NCBI GenBank assembly: GCA_008828725.1
Contig: MEHQ01003349.1
Span: 1 to 64,000, forward strand
Source of the DNA: Saccharina japonica
Lineage: Eukaryota; Sar; Phaeophyceae; Laminariales; Laminariaceae
Length of the DNA stretch: 64,000 bases
Direction of reading: 5' to 3'
The notes under the pieces were generated by a model. The model was given only the letters and a program-made list of their open reading frames with translations. It was not told the DNA's origin and searched no databases. Positions 1 through 11,900 of the stretch are shown one piece after another. Position 1 is the stretch's first letter. The number at the start of each line of letters is the position of its first letter. The position numbers and the translations under genes are program-made.

Positions 1-144
1 ACAGCTGTCAGTGTCTTCTTTTTCTTCTCTCTCTCGGACTCCGCTCTCACTGGGCTCTGCCCAGATTTGGGGTGTTCTTTCTTCAGGGTATAATACAATA
101 CACATCTTTTAACTCGTGTCAGCGAGGGTGGTCATCTCATTCAG

Positions 145-343
145 GTGGTACAGCAGTGCTGGCCCTGGGTTGAGCGTGGTCCATCCGGTTTCCTCCCATA
201 GGCAGAAGGTCTCAGATCTGCTGCAGTGTGGTACATGCAAGCATGCTGCCACAGGTGCAACAACACTACTGGTTGCTGCTACTACAGCTGCTGTGGCGAT
301 TTTCGTGAGCAGTCGAAAGCACAGCAGATCTACGATCGACGGG
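145..343 (+). CDS. possible internal exon with a transmembrane segment (partial gene)
   Basis: An open stretch follows a plausible acceptor (tcattcag, ending at 144) and ends at a good donor (gtaagg, from 344). It enters in phase 2 and leaves in phase 0, giving about 66 codons. The translation has a polar N-terminal half with a Cys pair (LLQCGTCKH), a hydrophobic stretch of about 17 residues (TTLLVAATTAAVAIFVSS) and then a basic tail (RKHSRS), as expected for a single membrane anchor with positive charges on one side. No partner exons could be placed. The opposite strand is also open here, so strand and reality are uncertain. No family recognised. Confidence 0.25.
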
Positions 344-479
344 GTAAGGCGCTGCATATACATACCACTGGGTTACACATATATAACGAAGCGAATTAAT
401 GAAAAAAAACAACCCCTGCCAACAATGTGAAGCAGCGCGATATCTATAATCTCGTTAGATCGTACTCCGAACAACTGGT

Positions 480-1130
480 TGTTAGTAGAGGTTAGCGATG
501 CACGCCGCACCTTCTAGCCCCGCACACCAAAACCAAGGTACTTTCGATCCGACACAATAAGTAAGTGAGCTTCGATGCCCCCACTGCAAACCTTTAATTT
601 TCGGCCCGCACACTATAATAAAAGCCAAGTCAAGTTGGACCTCCCGAACAAAAACCAAGCCTATTTCGATCCCCGCACCAAGTCAATTTCGATCCCCGAC
701 ACAAAATCAACTTAAATTTGAACCCAACACTAAAATCAAGTCAATTTCGATGCCAATTCTAAACCCAAGGCATGTTCGATGCCCCGACACTAAAACCAAG
801 TGCTTTTCGGCCCTGACTAAAAAAAACAGTCAACTTCCAGCCAGACACTAAAACCAAGTCATGTTCGGCCCTGGCACTCAAAACCAAATCAATTTCGACC
901 CCCGCACAAAAATCAAGCCAAATACGATCCGCACACAATAATCAATTATATTTCAATCCCCCACACAATAGTCAATTATATTTCAATCCCCCACACAAAA
1001 ATCAAGTTTTTTTCCGACCCAACACTAAAATCAAGTCTATTTCGATCCCTATTTTAAAACCAAGTCAACTTCGATGCCCTAACACTAAAACCACGTCAGT
1101 TTCAACCACCCACACTCAAACTTAGTATTT
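480..1130. repeat. degenerate ~35-45 bp repeat field
   Basis: A motif like 'cactaaaaccaagtcaatttcgatcc' recurs more than a dozen times with heavy divergence and variable spacing. No open frame is shared by the copies. A similar phrase ('actaaaatcaagta') occurs in the spacer of the 1,171-bp tandem units at 9.9-12.4 kb, so the two regions may share ancestry. No gene seen. Confidence 0.6.
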
Positions 1131-1289
1131 TTATTTCCCTGTATGTTTTATCCCAAAGTGCAGATGCTGTTCAACGTCGTATATACGTATGATACTATGT
1201 GATACGCGCATGATACCATATCGCATGCTGTAGTAGGTTTTCAATCCGTTCTTGCGCCACTCCCCTAGGCACGTCCCGGAGGGGAACCT

Positions 1290-2530
1290 TGTACCCGGGT
1301 AAGTTTTTGAGGTCGTACCTAACGTACCCAAAACTTAGGTAAGGTATTGACGGCCGTACCTAACGTACCTAACACTTACTGTAGGTAAGGTATTGAGATC
1401 CGTACCTAACGCACCTAAATCTTAGGCAAGGTATTGAGGTCGTCCCCAAGCTCGTACCTAAACCCGGGTAATTCGTCGACGTGTATACCCGATACCCGGG
1501 TAAGTATCGAGGTGATGTACCTAACGTACCTAAAACTTAGGTAAGGTATCGAGTTCCGTACTTAACGTACCTAAAACTTAGGTAAGGTATCGGGGTCCGT
1601 AGCTAACGTACCTAAACGTTAGGTAAGGTATTGAGGGCTGTACCTACCGTACTTAACACGTAGGTAAGGTATCGGTGTCCGTACCTAACATACCTAAAAC
1701 TTACGTAAGGTTTTTGAGGCCGTACCTCAGTGTGGGTATGGGTACGTAGCCGGGTACACACGCGGGAACATACCCGTACAAAAACACAAAAACTGTAAAA
1801 TCAAGAGGGCTGGGCACTGCAACCGTATGAAATCTACTCGCAGCAGCTATCTACTGGTTGGGCCTGCCAGTGGACGCTGCTACGGTACAGTGCGTAGTAT
1901 ATTTGATATCACGTACAACCAAGAGCCAAGTGTTTCTGACGAAAAAAAAATCGTTGTTTTGTGCTGGGTGAGAGCGGTGAGAGTCTACGTATACCACCCT
2001 GTACCCCAAGGGTAGGAGCAATGGAATCATATTAAATGCCAGAGGTTTTCCCAGCTCGTGTCTACATCCGGGTATTTGGTCGATGGGTATACCCGATACC
2101 CGGGTAAGTATTGATGACCGTACCCAACGTACCTAAAATTTAAAATTTAGGTAAGACATCAAAGTCCGTACCTAACGTACCTGAAAATTAGGTAAGGTAT
2201 CGAGGTCTGTACCTAACGCACCTAAAAATTAGGTACGGTATCGAGGTCAGTACCTAACATACCAAACACTTATTACTAGGTAAGGTGTTGGGGTCCGTAC
2301 CTAACGTACCTAAAACTTAGGTAAGGTATTGAGGTCGTCCCTGAGCAACCCGGGTATTTCGTCGACGTCTATACCCGATACCCGGGTAAGTATTGAGCAG
2401 CATACCTATCGTACCTAAAACTTAGCTAAGGTATGGAGGTCCGTACTTAACGTACCTACGAGTAACACTTAGGTAAGGTATAACGTACCTAAGTGGTTAA
2501 GGTACAGACCCGGGTATTTTACCCGGGTAT
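1290..2530. repeat. GTACC-rich palindromic repeat field
   Basis: A unit of about 45-50 bp built from 'gtacctaacgtacctaaa' and 'acttaggtaaggtatcgagg' is repeated, interspersed with 'gtatacccgatacccgggta' blocks near 1480, 2085 and 2370. The repeats contain short palindromes (CCTAAAACTTAGG, ACCCGGGT). Non-repetitive DNA from about 1740 to 2040 splits the field in two. No coding potential. No terminal inverted repeats or target duplication could be assigned. Confidence 0.65.
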
Positions 2531-3369
2531 ACGTATCGTAAAACACATTGCAGCAGTCCTTCCGCACGTCTGTCACTATTTAAACATGCCAGGTATGTCA
2601 CAAGTCAGCACAAGGTCACACTTATAATGAAGCAACACGCCAGGTTACCTGTAAAGGGTGAACGCATTGACCAGAAAGCTGGCAGCCAGGGCAGTCCATC
2701 TCGAATAGAATCCTGGGCCGAGACACCATTTTTTTCTCGCGGGTGAATTGCTCATCGTAGGTTATAGCATGTGTGTGTTTGGTGTGGGTTTGGTTTGGTC
2801 ACTTGGTCGTCACCCTCACTTTCGTCCCCCACCCCGGGTACAAACATGCTCCTTGTTCGTTCGAACACCCGGGCGCTGAGGCTGGAGGCTGGAGGGGATT
2901 GGAGGATATCTATAGCACACAGCGAGCACAAACGAAAGGCGGAGGTTGGACCAAGTGAAGCAACCCCCTGCAGTTTGAAAGGTAGGTTGGCCAGGCCTGA
3001 TCTCAAGGATTCCCAACAGTGAGCAAGGTGTGGTCGGTAATCTGAACGACCTATATATGCCGCGGGGGTCATGTTGCCTCCCCTTGGGAGGGAAGGCGCC
3101 ACAAGATTTGGAGCCGTAGACCTTATCGATCGGAGAGCTACTTCACAGCAGTAGTGAGTTGTGAGGCATATTCGAATGTAAAGAGCTCAGTGGCCTAGCA
3201 CGTACGCGGCTTGTAATTTGATCTTGAGGGCGCAATGTGTGTCTGGCGCTTGCGGTTGAGTACGGGTACGTAAGGTGTTCCAAACTTTTCAAATTTGCAA
3301 ATTTGCTCCATGCGTTGTCTAAATCTGAGATGATCTGATTTCGTGTGTCCCGCCTCAGGAAAGGAAACG
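2531..3369. other. SUMO upstream region
   Basis: Non-repetitive sequence before the SUMO start codon. A pyrimidine-rich stretch ending in cgcctcag at 3358, only 11 bases before the ATG, looks like a splice acceptor, so a non-coding 5' exon may lie upstream. No TATA box can be assigned with confidence. Overlapping short open frames on both strands at 2752-3102 have no recognisable content. Confidence 0.3.
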
Positions 3370-6300
3370 ATGAGTGATACTCCTGCCCCCAAGCCCGAAG
3401 GCGATGACAAGGCAGACGCCACAACTATCACCATCCGCGTCAGAGATCAGGTTCGCCCGCACGGTTCGTCGAGGCTGCCATGCTCCACACGATCAGGAGA
3501 ACCATGTCGAGCGTGTTCAGTGTTCAGTCGTTGGCCACAAGCATCCTACTGGTAACCAATTTTCAATTGCCCAAATATGAACATATGTTTATTTAGAGAC
3601 AGCAGCCATTTTTTTCCAACAGCAGTACAATAGATACATAAAAAGAACATATTTCGAAATGATTACGTACGACTACGAATAATAATTAAAATTCGTTTAT
3701 GTATACCAGTACGTACCAGGTAGTGAGGATACTATTTCGTATACTACTGCTGTAAAACGTTATGCCGTCTCCGTCGGCTGTGGGTATGAGATATCATACG
3801 TACCCGGTACCCGTGGGCGGTGCGTCAGTCTGATACATGTATTTTTCGACTGATTGACCCGAATAATTGTGGGGGGTGGATGCCACACGACCTACAAGTA
3901 TTGGCATTCAAACAACAATTATTAGCTCGTTTTTCACAGCCACTTTGAGAAAATTGGCGTAAGAAACGGATCAAGACATGACAGAGTAAGAAACATGGAC
4001 GGTCAAGCAGCAGTAACGCAAATATCAGGGTGGCTGCTGTGCCTCGCGTGGATAAAACACCACGACATAGTTAAAACCGCCCAACAAGATCAAGATTGCA
4101 CCATACCGGTACGGGTATATGTATTCAAGTTTAAGTTTGTTATGTGGTTGATGGTCTCTCTCCGTGCGGTGTTTCGCGAGATACCGGGCCTGACCTGAGA
4201 GGCCATCCACGCATCTGACCTATTATTAATAATAGATAACTCAGACAAAGACGACGTAATTCTACATGTATACGTATTCCCCCCAAGTACATTTTTTTTT
4301 TTGTCCATCCCGTTTATCATATTCGCCCTTCCTTTCTCTCTCCTTCCTAGTCGTAACTCAGATCCGGGGTCACAAAGTAGGCTCTTCTCCCTCTTCCCCC
4401 ACTACGGTTCTTGCCTTGCATTTTTATCGCGAGAAGATTTCAGCACTTTATTCCCTCGTCGACTTGCGTCGGATTCCGCCTACCCACGCCACGAAGGCGC
4501 TCTCAGCAATTGGTTCCTTTTTATTTTTTCAATTAAAGTCAAAATCTGTCACCACGGTGGGATTTGAACTCGGGTACCAATGATGGTAGTCTTTGAAGCT
4601 GACCACTACTCTACCGGGGCGACCGGCATATGCATCTGATTATGTACGCGTTACGAGTTACGAGTAGGAAACGTGAAATAAGAAAATTGCACCAATTTCT
4701 CAAGATGATGGGAGCAAAATACGTAGAGGTTATACGAGTAGATACAGGTAAGCTTTTGTCCCAGGTGGTCAGTACGACTAGCCCGAGCAGGCCAGCTTCG
4801 AGTCTAGCTTTTAGCGCTAGAAGCTGACAGCAGGCGACGGCGTAACGACGACTAGCCCGAAGCAGGTGACGTACGCAGGCAAATGACAGCATAGGTATGC
4901 AGGGCACAACACTTTGTATGCTCTGACTAAGCAGCAGCAGTAATTGTTGTACTCGTAGACAACAGCAGCATCGTCAGCGGCGGCGGCGGCGGCGGCGGTG
5001 TGTTGATGTTGTTGATTTATCCTTCTGCTGATGCACCCACCCCCAAGCCGCTGCTGCTTTGTGTGTGTTTTTGTAAATACGTGCTGACTGCTTCTGTACA
5101 TAGACTGCTGTTGTGATAGACGATTTTTTACCTATTTTTATCTACAGTAGATAAGCTTTTTGTACTGAGTGTAGCAGCTGTGAAAACAGCAACAGCCTCA
5201 CTGCTGCTAAGCCTTGCGTCACCCCACGTGTACGTCCGAACGGGAAAATTTATACGACTTAAGAAATCATATCTGGGCAGTAACATTAGTCTGACGAAAC
5301 AATCGTTTCATGACCCCCCCCACAAAGGTTCGAAGCCTTTCCGCTCGTGAATTTATTGACCATCGGTAATTCGGTGACCAAATCCATGGATAATTCCACG
5401 TGTAATGTTTGTTGGTATACAACAGTACGTACGTCTTGGATAATGCAGCCGCGGTAATTTTTTCATTCACATTAAACCGTTCGTTCTACCCGTCGACATC
5501 CAGCACACCCAATGTCCTTGCCGATTCTGCATCCTACAGAGATACAAGCTCTGTGGTCACAAAACCACGACACAGAGCGCAGTTTTCGATTACGAGTACT
5601 TAAAACTGCTATCATACGTACGTACCAGTATCATTTTTCAAACCGACACAATCAGTTAATTAACCCGTTCTTAGTGCAATAAGTCTTGGGATCGCTTTCA
5701 TTAAGCGATGCGCGGAAGCGCAGAGACGATATGGTCGTCTACGTCGGTCCCCAAAGATATTAAAATTGAGTATTTCCCACCGTACGAGTGAGTGACTTAT
5801 GTGAACACTTTCGACCATCCCTGCAGTGTCCGATGGTCTTCAAGTCGCTGTCACTTAGCGATGCGCCGTCGGGCGCAGAAACCTTGTATTTACTTCGTAC
5901 CAGGTACGAAGTACCAGGTAAGAAACAACATACCATGTATCACATTTTACAACACTGCTGGTTTGGGCACACAACATAATTTATTGAAGCTGGGGCCAAA
6001 ACAAACGCTTCAATAGAGGGCCCGTAGTGTGGTATATAGTGTAATAGTATCATACACGTACGGTACTGCTACTGTAGTATCATCAGGTATCGACGAAGAA
6101 TCAATCAACTTCGTAAGCTTACGAGCTGGGCCAGCCATAAAACGGATTTTCTGTTGTGAGCTTCTAGCGCCGCCAATTTTGCGAGTTAGACTTAGAAATT
6201 TGGCAGAGATGATTCTGACATATGATTGAAGATGCAAAAAAAAAGTATATGAACTTTTCTTGACTTTAAAAAAATCCGACTCGATTTCGCCGAGATATCC

Positions 6301-7706
6301 GCGAAAACCCAAAAGTACCAAAAAATCTGATTTTTTACCAGATTTCGACACTAATTTCACATGACAGCTAAAAAAATCGCCATTCCCGATCAAGCTGAAA
6401 TTTGGTGTAGACAATGCTTGAGACACAAGGAGACGATCGATGCAAATTGCATTGCCCAATTCATCACCCACCAAAAGATATAACAAGAAAACGATCCTAT
6501 ACTGAAAACAAGTAATTACGAAAACGGCAGTTTTACTGCGATGCCCCGCTCAATTTTTCACTTTTCGAACTGATTTTTTTACCACGTATTTAAAACACAT
6601 ATGCGAATGTACTCCGTGTCATCCCTTTTTTTCTTTTCTTTTTTGGACTAGTTATGACCACTTTTTCATTTTTACGGATTGTTGGATCGGTCATATATCC
6701 TGAGGAAAAAAAAAAAAAAAAAGGGATGACATCGAAAAGGTTTATTGATACTTGAGGAACACCGTGTCAAAAAATCACGTCAAAACACGCATTATTGAGC
6801 GGGGCATAGTCGATTGACTGTTCTAGCAGAGTCTTGGCTAGCCCAGCTCGTACGAGTGGTACATATGATACCAGTATGATACCAAGTACCAGTACTGCAG
6901 TAGGCCGTGTTAATTCTCAGTCATACATATAAAAATGTGAATGCACTCGTTCGAGATATACAGCAGTACGTACGTGAGAACAAAGAAACAAAGAAGAAAC
7001 GAGGCACCAAGCACTGTAACTACGAAAACGCACTGCAGCACGGCGACCGCGGCCATCCCGAGATGGACGTGGCCTTCGACGAAACAAACCCCACGAGTTG
7101 GGGCAAGCTCGTTCACTTCTGTAGACGCCGGTATCGTTGCAAGCGGATAATGTACAAGTCTCGCTTACAACTGTGTACGCCACCGAAACATGAGCAATAA
7201 ATAGAACAGAATCGACTATAACGTGCGAGCGAGACACAATGCTGGCACTCGTACTGGTGTCATGGGCTCCATACAACGGATTCCTGTTTTTTTCATATGT
7301 CAATATTTTCGCGAAGAGTTGAATCGTCCACGTTCAATGATTTGTTTTTCTCCCTGGGAAGCGATGATGTGAGACTTTCAAATATCCGTGACTTCGGCCC
7401 CATGTTCTTGGTCATGACCCCGACAAACCCGACCTCGCCCCGCCTTGTCAATTTGTGGCGCATTTCTGCGTCCTGGTCCTGGCTGTAACACTACTCTAGA
7501 CTGGAGAGGAGACTTACTTCAAGGTGAAAAAGACGACGCGAATGGAGAAAGTGTTCACGACCTACGCAACAAGGAAGGGTGTGAGCGTGGCTGCCTTGCG
7601 GTTCCTTCTGGACGGCCAACGCGTGGCCGCGGAGGACACCCCCACGTCATTGGAACTCGAAGACCAAGACCAGATTGACTGCATGTTGGAGCAGCAAGGC
7701 GGCTGA
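3370..7706 (+). CDS. SUMO: SUMO, small ubiquitin-like modifier (2 exons)
   Basis: Exons 3370-3450 (27 codons) and 7500-7706 (68 codons plus stop) give a 95-residue protein. The junction is CAG|gttcgc ... ctctag|ACT, phase 0, and joins RVRDQ to TGEETYFKVKKTT, exactly where SUMO proteins are continuous. Exon 2 carries the family signature: KKTTRMEKV, then YATRKGVSVAALRFLLDG, then LELEDQDQIDCMLEQQGG. SUMO is conjugated to target lysines by E1/E2/E3 enzymes through its C-terminal di-glycine, mainly in the nucleus. Here the stop codon follows the di-glycine directly, so there is no C-terminal extension for a SUMO protease to remove. The disordered N-terminus has one KPE triplet (Lys8), a weak candidate for chain formation. 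The 4,049-base intron is large and filled with repeats. The family call is near certain. Confidence 0.95.
4290..4626 (-). mobile_element. tRNA-derived SINE, copy A (antisense)
   Basis: Read on the minus strand, a tRNA-like head (about 4626-4553) has an A-box-like TAGAGTAGTGG and a B-box-like GAGTTCAAATCC. A body then carries 'ctcgcgataaaaatgcaagg' and 'accccggatctgagttacga', ending in GGGATGG plus an A-run at about 4302-4290. The same body occurs at 39560-39820 with a matching head and tail, and without a head at 58500-58625 and 59640-59725. The head folds poorly as a functional tRNA. Confidence 0.75.
6541..6807. mobile_element. foldback / MITE-like element
   Basis: The ends are the perfect inverted repeat ATGCCCCGCTCAAT (6541-6554 and 6794-6807). 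Homology between the arms continues inward for about 90 bp with indels, including 'gtcatccctttttt' at 6618 against its complement at 6718. The centre (about 6640-6705) is non-palindromic. No clear target duplication and no coding content. Confidence 0.65.
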
Positions 7707-7844
7707 GTCGAGCAGCGAAGTTGCTCGTGTAATTCAAAAATAGCATGATGGTTGGATGGTTTGTCGCGACCATTAAAGAAGTTGCATACCGGTACGGTAC
7801 CTGTTTTGAATTATGAAACACCAGTATAGGCAACTTGTTATTTC

Positions 7845-8137
7845 ACTTCGGAGTTTTTTGTTCATTGTAGTTGTGGAGGACTTAGGTTGAGCATGTACCC
7901 TCTGTCACTATGTGGAGGCGATCTAACACGGTCCTTGACGAGCAGCGTGCAAATAATTCGCTTCTTCTGACCCGTGATCCGATAGGCGGTACTTCGGATT
8001 TTTTGTTCATTGTAGTTGTCGAGGACTTATTTTGAGCATGTAACCTCTGTCACTATGTGGAGGCGATCTAACACGGTCCTTGACGAGCAGAGTGCAAATA
8101 ATTCGCTTCTTCTGAGCCGTGATCCGATAGGCGGTAC
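7845..8137. repeat. 146-bp direct tandem duplication
   Basis: Two nearly identical copies (7845-7990 and 7991-8137) start with 'acttcgga' plus a T-run and end with 'gatccgataggcggta'. They differ by only a few bases. They lie just 3' of the SUMO stop and may include its 3' UTR or polyadenylation region. Confidence 0.8.
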
Positions 8138-8911
8138 TGGGATGCTGAAGGTGTAACGCCAAGGACCAGTGTATACTTTGGACGCAGGCAGTGTTTCTTC
8201 GACTTCCCCAGGCAGGTGAAAACGCTTCCCTGGGATCCGTTGTTCATTTTGTGGCCATAAACGTTTTATGGGGCGGGGGGTGGGCCTCGTGCGGTTAACT
8301 ATGGTTAGGCGGGCAGCTGCACTCTGTGGACAAAGTGCTGCATGTGTTCCCCTGCCATGGCTCTTCGATAGGTCCTCGTACGGTAGATATAACTTCATCC
8401 GCAATTGTTCCGTTGTTCGAAATGGTGCGCGCTACGAAGACCGCGGGTAGTTCGCTTCTTCATATCGTATATACCAGGTATATACCACCGGCGAACAACT
8501 CTTTATGTATTTTGTAGCATCATCGCCGACATGACCGACAAGCATGGAGGGGTAAGACGCGACGGTCCCGCTTTGGTTGGCGTTATTTTTTCGGGATGGT
8601 GTCTGTCGTACACCGTGAATGTTGGCTAGGCAGAGAAGGAGAGGGAGATGGCGGCTCGGTCGTGCCCCCTCTTGATAAAGTGTGGGTGGGGGGTCCGCAT
8701 AGACGAGGGTAAAGAGCCAAGATAGGATGGGCCTGCGTGAGTAGCACAGAGGACGGTATACGTTATAATCGGTGTGTGCATAGTTAATGGGTCCATTGCG
8801 TGGTCCTGTTTACTTTGACCCCCCTTGCTAAAGACGGCCGTCAATTGAAGTTGTAGTTGTAGTTTCAAGCCCCGTTAAGGCGCAGGAAAGCAGCAAACGA
8901 GCTATAATATG
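8138..8911. other. intergenic, no supported gene
   Basis: Contains two short ATG-led segments followed by good donor sites (8422 region, MVRATKTA then gtagtt; 8531-8551, MTDKHGG then gtaaga). Neither can be joined to further exons. Otherwise unremarkable. Confidence 0.3.
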
Positions 8912-8919
8912 AACACGTA

Positions 8920-11900
8920 CACACCCCGGACAGCTCATGAGCTAGCTCATCTGTCGTGTATAGCTCAAGCTTTGAAAACATGTGCAGATGAGCTACCGAT
9001 TATAGCTCAAGCCTAGGAAAACATGTGTAGCTCATGTAGCTCATATAGCTCAGTTCGGGACGGATGAGCTAGCTCAGGCAGATCATATAGCTCACCTTGT
9101 GCAAAAGTGTGTAGATGAGCTACCGATTATAGCTCAAGCTTTGAAAACATGTGCAGATGAGCTACCGATTATAGCTCAAGCTTAGGAAAACATGTGTAGC
9201 TCATGTAGCTCATATAGCTCATTTCGGGACGGATGAGCTAGCTCAGGCAGATCATATAGCTCACCTTGTGCAAAAGTGTGTAGATGAGCTATCCTCTATA
9301 GCTCAAGCCTTGAAAACATGTGCAGATGAGCTACCGATTATAGCTCAAGCTTTGAAAACATGCGCAGATGAGCTACCGATTATAGCTCAAGCCTTCGAAA
9401 CATGTGCAGATGAGCTACCAATTATAGCTCAAGCTTTGAAAACATGCGTAGCTCATGTAGCTCCTATAGCTCATTTTGGGCCAAATGAGCTAGCTCAGGC
9501 AGATCATATAGCTCACTCCGGACATATGTGTGCAGATGAGCTACCGATTATAGCTCAAGCTTTGAAAACATGTGCAGATGAGCTATCGCCTATAGCTCAA
9601 GCGAAGGAAAACATGTGTAGCTCATGTAGCTCACGTAGCTCACCGGTGAGCTAGCTCTTTAAAGAGCTAGCTCGAGCTACGGTGAGCTGATCTGTCCGGG
9701 GTGTGAAACCCTTGGCATTCCTTTCAATTTACATTTATTTTTGTTTATGTCGGATGGGATAATTCCAACTCCTTCCCTGCCCTACCCGAACAACACCAAA
9801 ACATGATCATAGCTCATGTACGCAGCTCATTGTAGCTCTTTCCCGGCGAACATGCATATAACACCCTCACTTTGGCCTACATTTACTCCACTTTGAATAA
9901 AATCTAGAAAATTCCATTTATTCCGCCTTGTGCAGAAAATGTTCAGCTTTCGGTTTCTTAACTCAAGTTTTTTCGTCCTATACTAAAATCAAGTAAGTCG
10001 TATTTATTTTTGTTCATCCTGGTCAACTTTATTTTCGATGTTCTTTTCGTACTTTGGTTTTCAAACTCACACTGATACTGAAATCAAGTAAATACAAGTA
10101 TTGTCTTCGTTGAGAGATTTTCAGCCAAGACTTTTTGTTATCAATAGAGATTTGGTATATACGGCAATAAAAATATCGTCTTGGTCAAGACGAGGCTTTC
10201 ACCACATCCCGGACGAGACTTACATCACACCCCGGGTATATTCCAAAAGGTCTCGGTTTTAGAAGTCCGCGCGCACGCGAGCTTCGATCCAGATTTGTTA
10301 TATATAATGACATCTCGTGAGCTTGGTCATCTGTCCCCTATAGCTCAAGCCTTGCAAACATGTGCAGATGAGCTACCGCCTGTAGCTCAAGCCTCCAAAA
10401 CAAGTGCAGATGAGCTACCGCCTATAATAGCTCAAGCCTCTAAAACATGTGCAGATGAGCTACCGATTATAGCTCAAGCTTTGAAAACATGCGCAGATGA
10501 GCTACCGATTATAGCTCAAGCTTTGAAAACATGCGCAGATGAGCTACCGATTATAGCTCAAGCCTTCGAAACATGTGCAGATGAGCTACCAATTATAGCT
10601 CAAGCTTTGAAAACATGCGTAGCTCATGTAGCTCCTATAGCTCATTTTGGGCCAAATGAGCTAGCTCAGGCAGATCATATAGCTCACTCCGGACATATGT
10701 GTGCAGATGAGCTACCGATTATAGCTCAAGCTTTGAAAACATGTGCAGATGAGCTATCGCCTATAGCTCAAGCGAAGGAAAACATGTGTAGCTCATGTAG
10801 CTCACGTAGCTCACCGGTGAGCTAGCTCTTTAAAGAGCTAGCTCGAGCTACGGTGAGCTGATCTGTCCGGGGTGTGAAACCCTTGGCATTCCTTTCAATT
10901 TACATTTATTTTTGTTTATGTCGGATGGGATAATTCCAACTCCTTCCCTGCCCTACCCGAACAACACCAAAACATGATCATAGCTCATGTACGCAGCTCA
11001 TTGTAGCTCTTTCCCGGCGAACATGCATATAACACCCTCACTTTGGCCTACATTTACTCCACTTTGAATAAAATCTAGAAAATTCCATTTATTCCACCTT
11101 GTGCAGAAAATGTTCAGCTTTCGGTTTCTTAACTCAAGTTTTTTCGTCCTATACTAAAATCAAGTAAGTCGTATTTATTTTTGTTCATCCTGGTCAACTT
11201 TATTTTCGATGTTCTTTTCGTACTTTGGTTTTCAAACTCACACTGATACTGAAATCAAGTAAATACAAGTATTGTCTTGGTCGAGAGATTTCCAGCCAAG
11301 ACTTTTTGTTATCAATAGAGATTTGGTATATACGGCAATAAAAATATCGTCTTGGTCAAGACGAGGCTTTCACCACATCCCGGACGAGACTTACATCACA
11401 CCCCGGGTATATTCCAAAAGGTCTCGGTTTTAGAAGTCCGCGCGCACGCGAGCTTCGATCCAGATTTGTTATATATAATGACATCTCGTGAGCTTGGTCA
11501 TCTGTCCCCTATAGCTCAAGCCTTGCAAACATGTGCAGATGAGCTACCGCCTGTAGCTCAAGCCTCCAAAACAAGTGCAGATGAGCTACCGCCTATAATA
11601 GCTCAAGCCTCTAAAACATGTGCAGATGAGCTACCGATTATAGCTCAAGCTTTGAAAACATGCGCAGATGAGCTACCGATTATAGCTCAAGCTTTGAAAA
11701 CATGCGCAGATGAGCTACCGATTATAGCTCAAGCCTTCGAAACATGTGCAGATGAGCTACCAATTATAGCTCAAGCTTTGAAAACATGCGTAGCTCATGT
11801 AGCTCCTATAGCTCATTTTGGGCCAAATGAGCTAGCTCAGGCAGATCATATAGCTCACTCCGGACATATGTGTGCAGATGAGCTACCGATTATAGCTCAA

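Larger units (their letters stand above)
3451..7499. other. SUMO intron 1
   Basis: A phase-0 GT-AG intron of about 4 kb. It contains a full-length tRNA-derived SINE in antisense (4290-4626), a CGG triplet run near 4979-5000, several CAG/TAC-rich simple stretches and a foldback element (6541-6807). No further SUMO exon is needed or visible. Confidence 0.85.

Noticed and set aside
3195-3434. Minus-strand frames overlapping SUMO exon 1
   Set aside because: Shadow of the SUMO exon and its upstream region; no conserved content.
4553-4626. tRNA gene on the minus strand
   Set aside because: A- and B-box-like motifs are present, but the T-arm and acceptor stems do not pair, and the sequence continues into a repeated SINE body.
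8268-8629. Short ATG-led pieces with good donors (MVRATKTA; MTDKHGG)
   Set aside because: The two cannot be joined without an early stop, and no downstream exon fits either. MVRATKTA only superficially resembles a histone start.
10181-10825. 214-residue repeat protein gene
   Set aside because: The frame begins with TTG, encodes only satellite subrepeats and is copied exactly three times with its non-coding spacer; better explained as satellite DNA.
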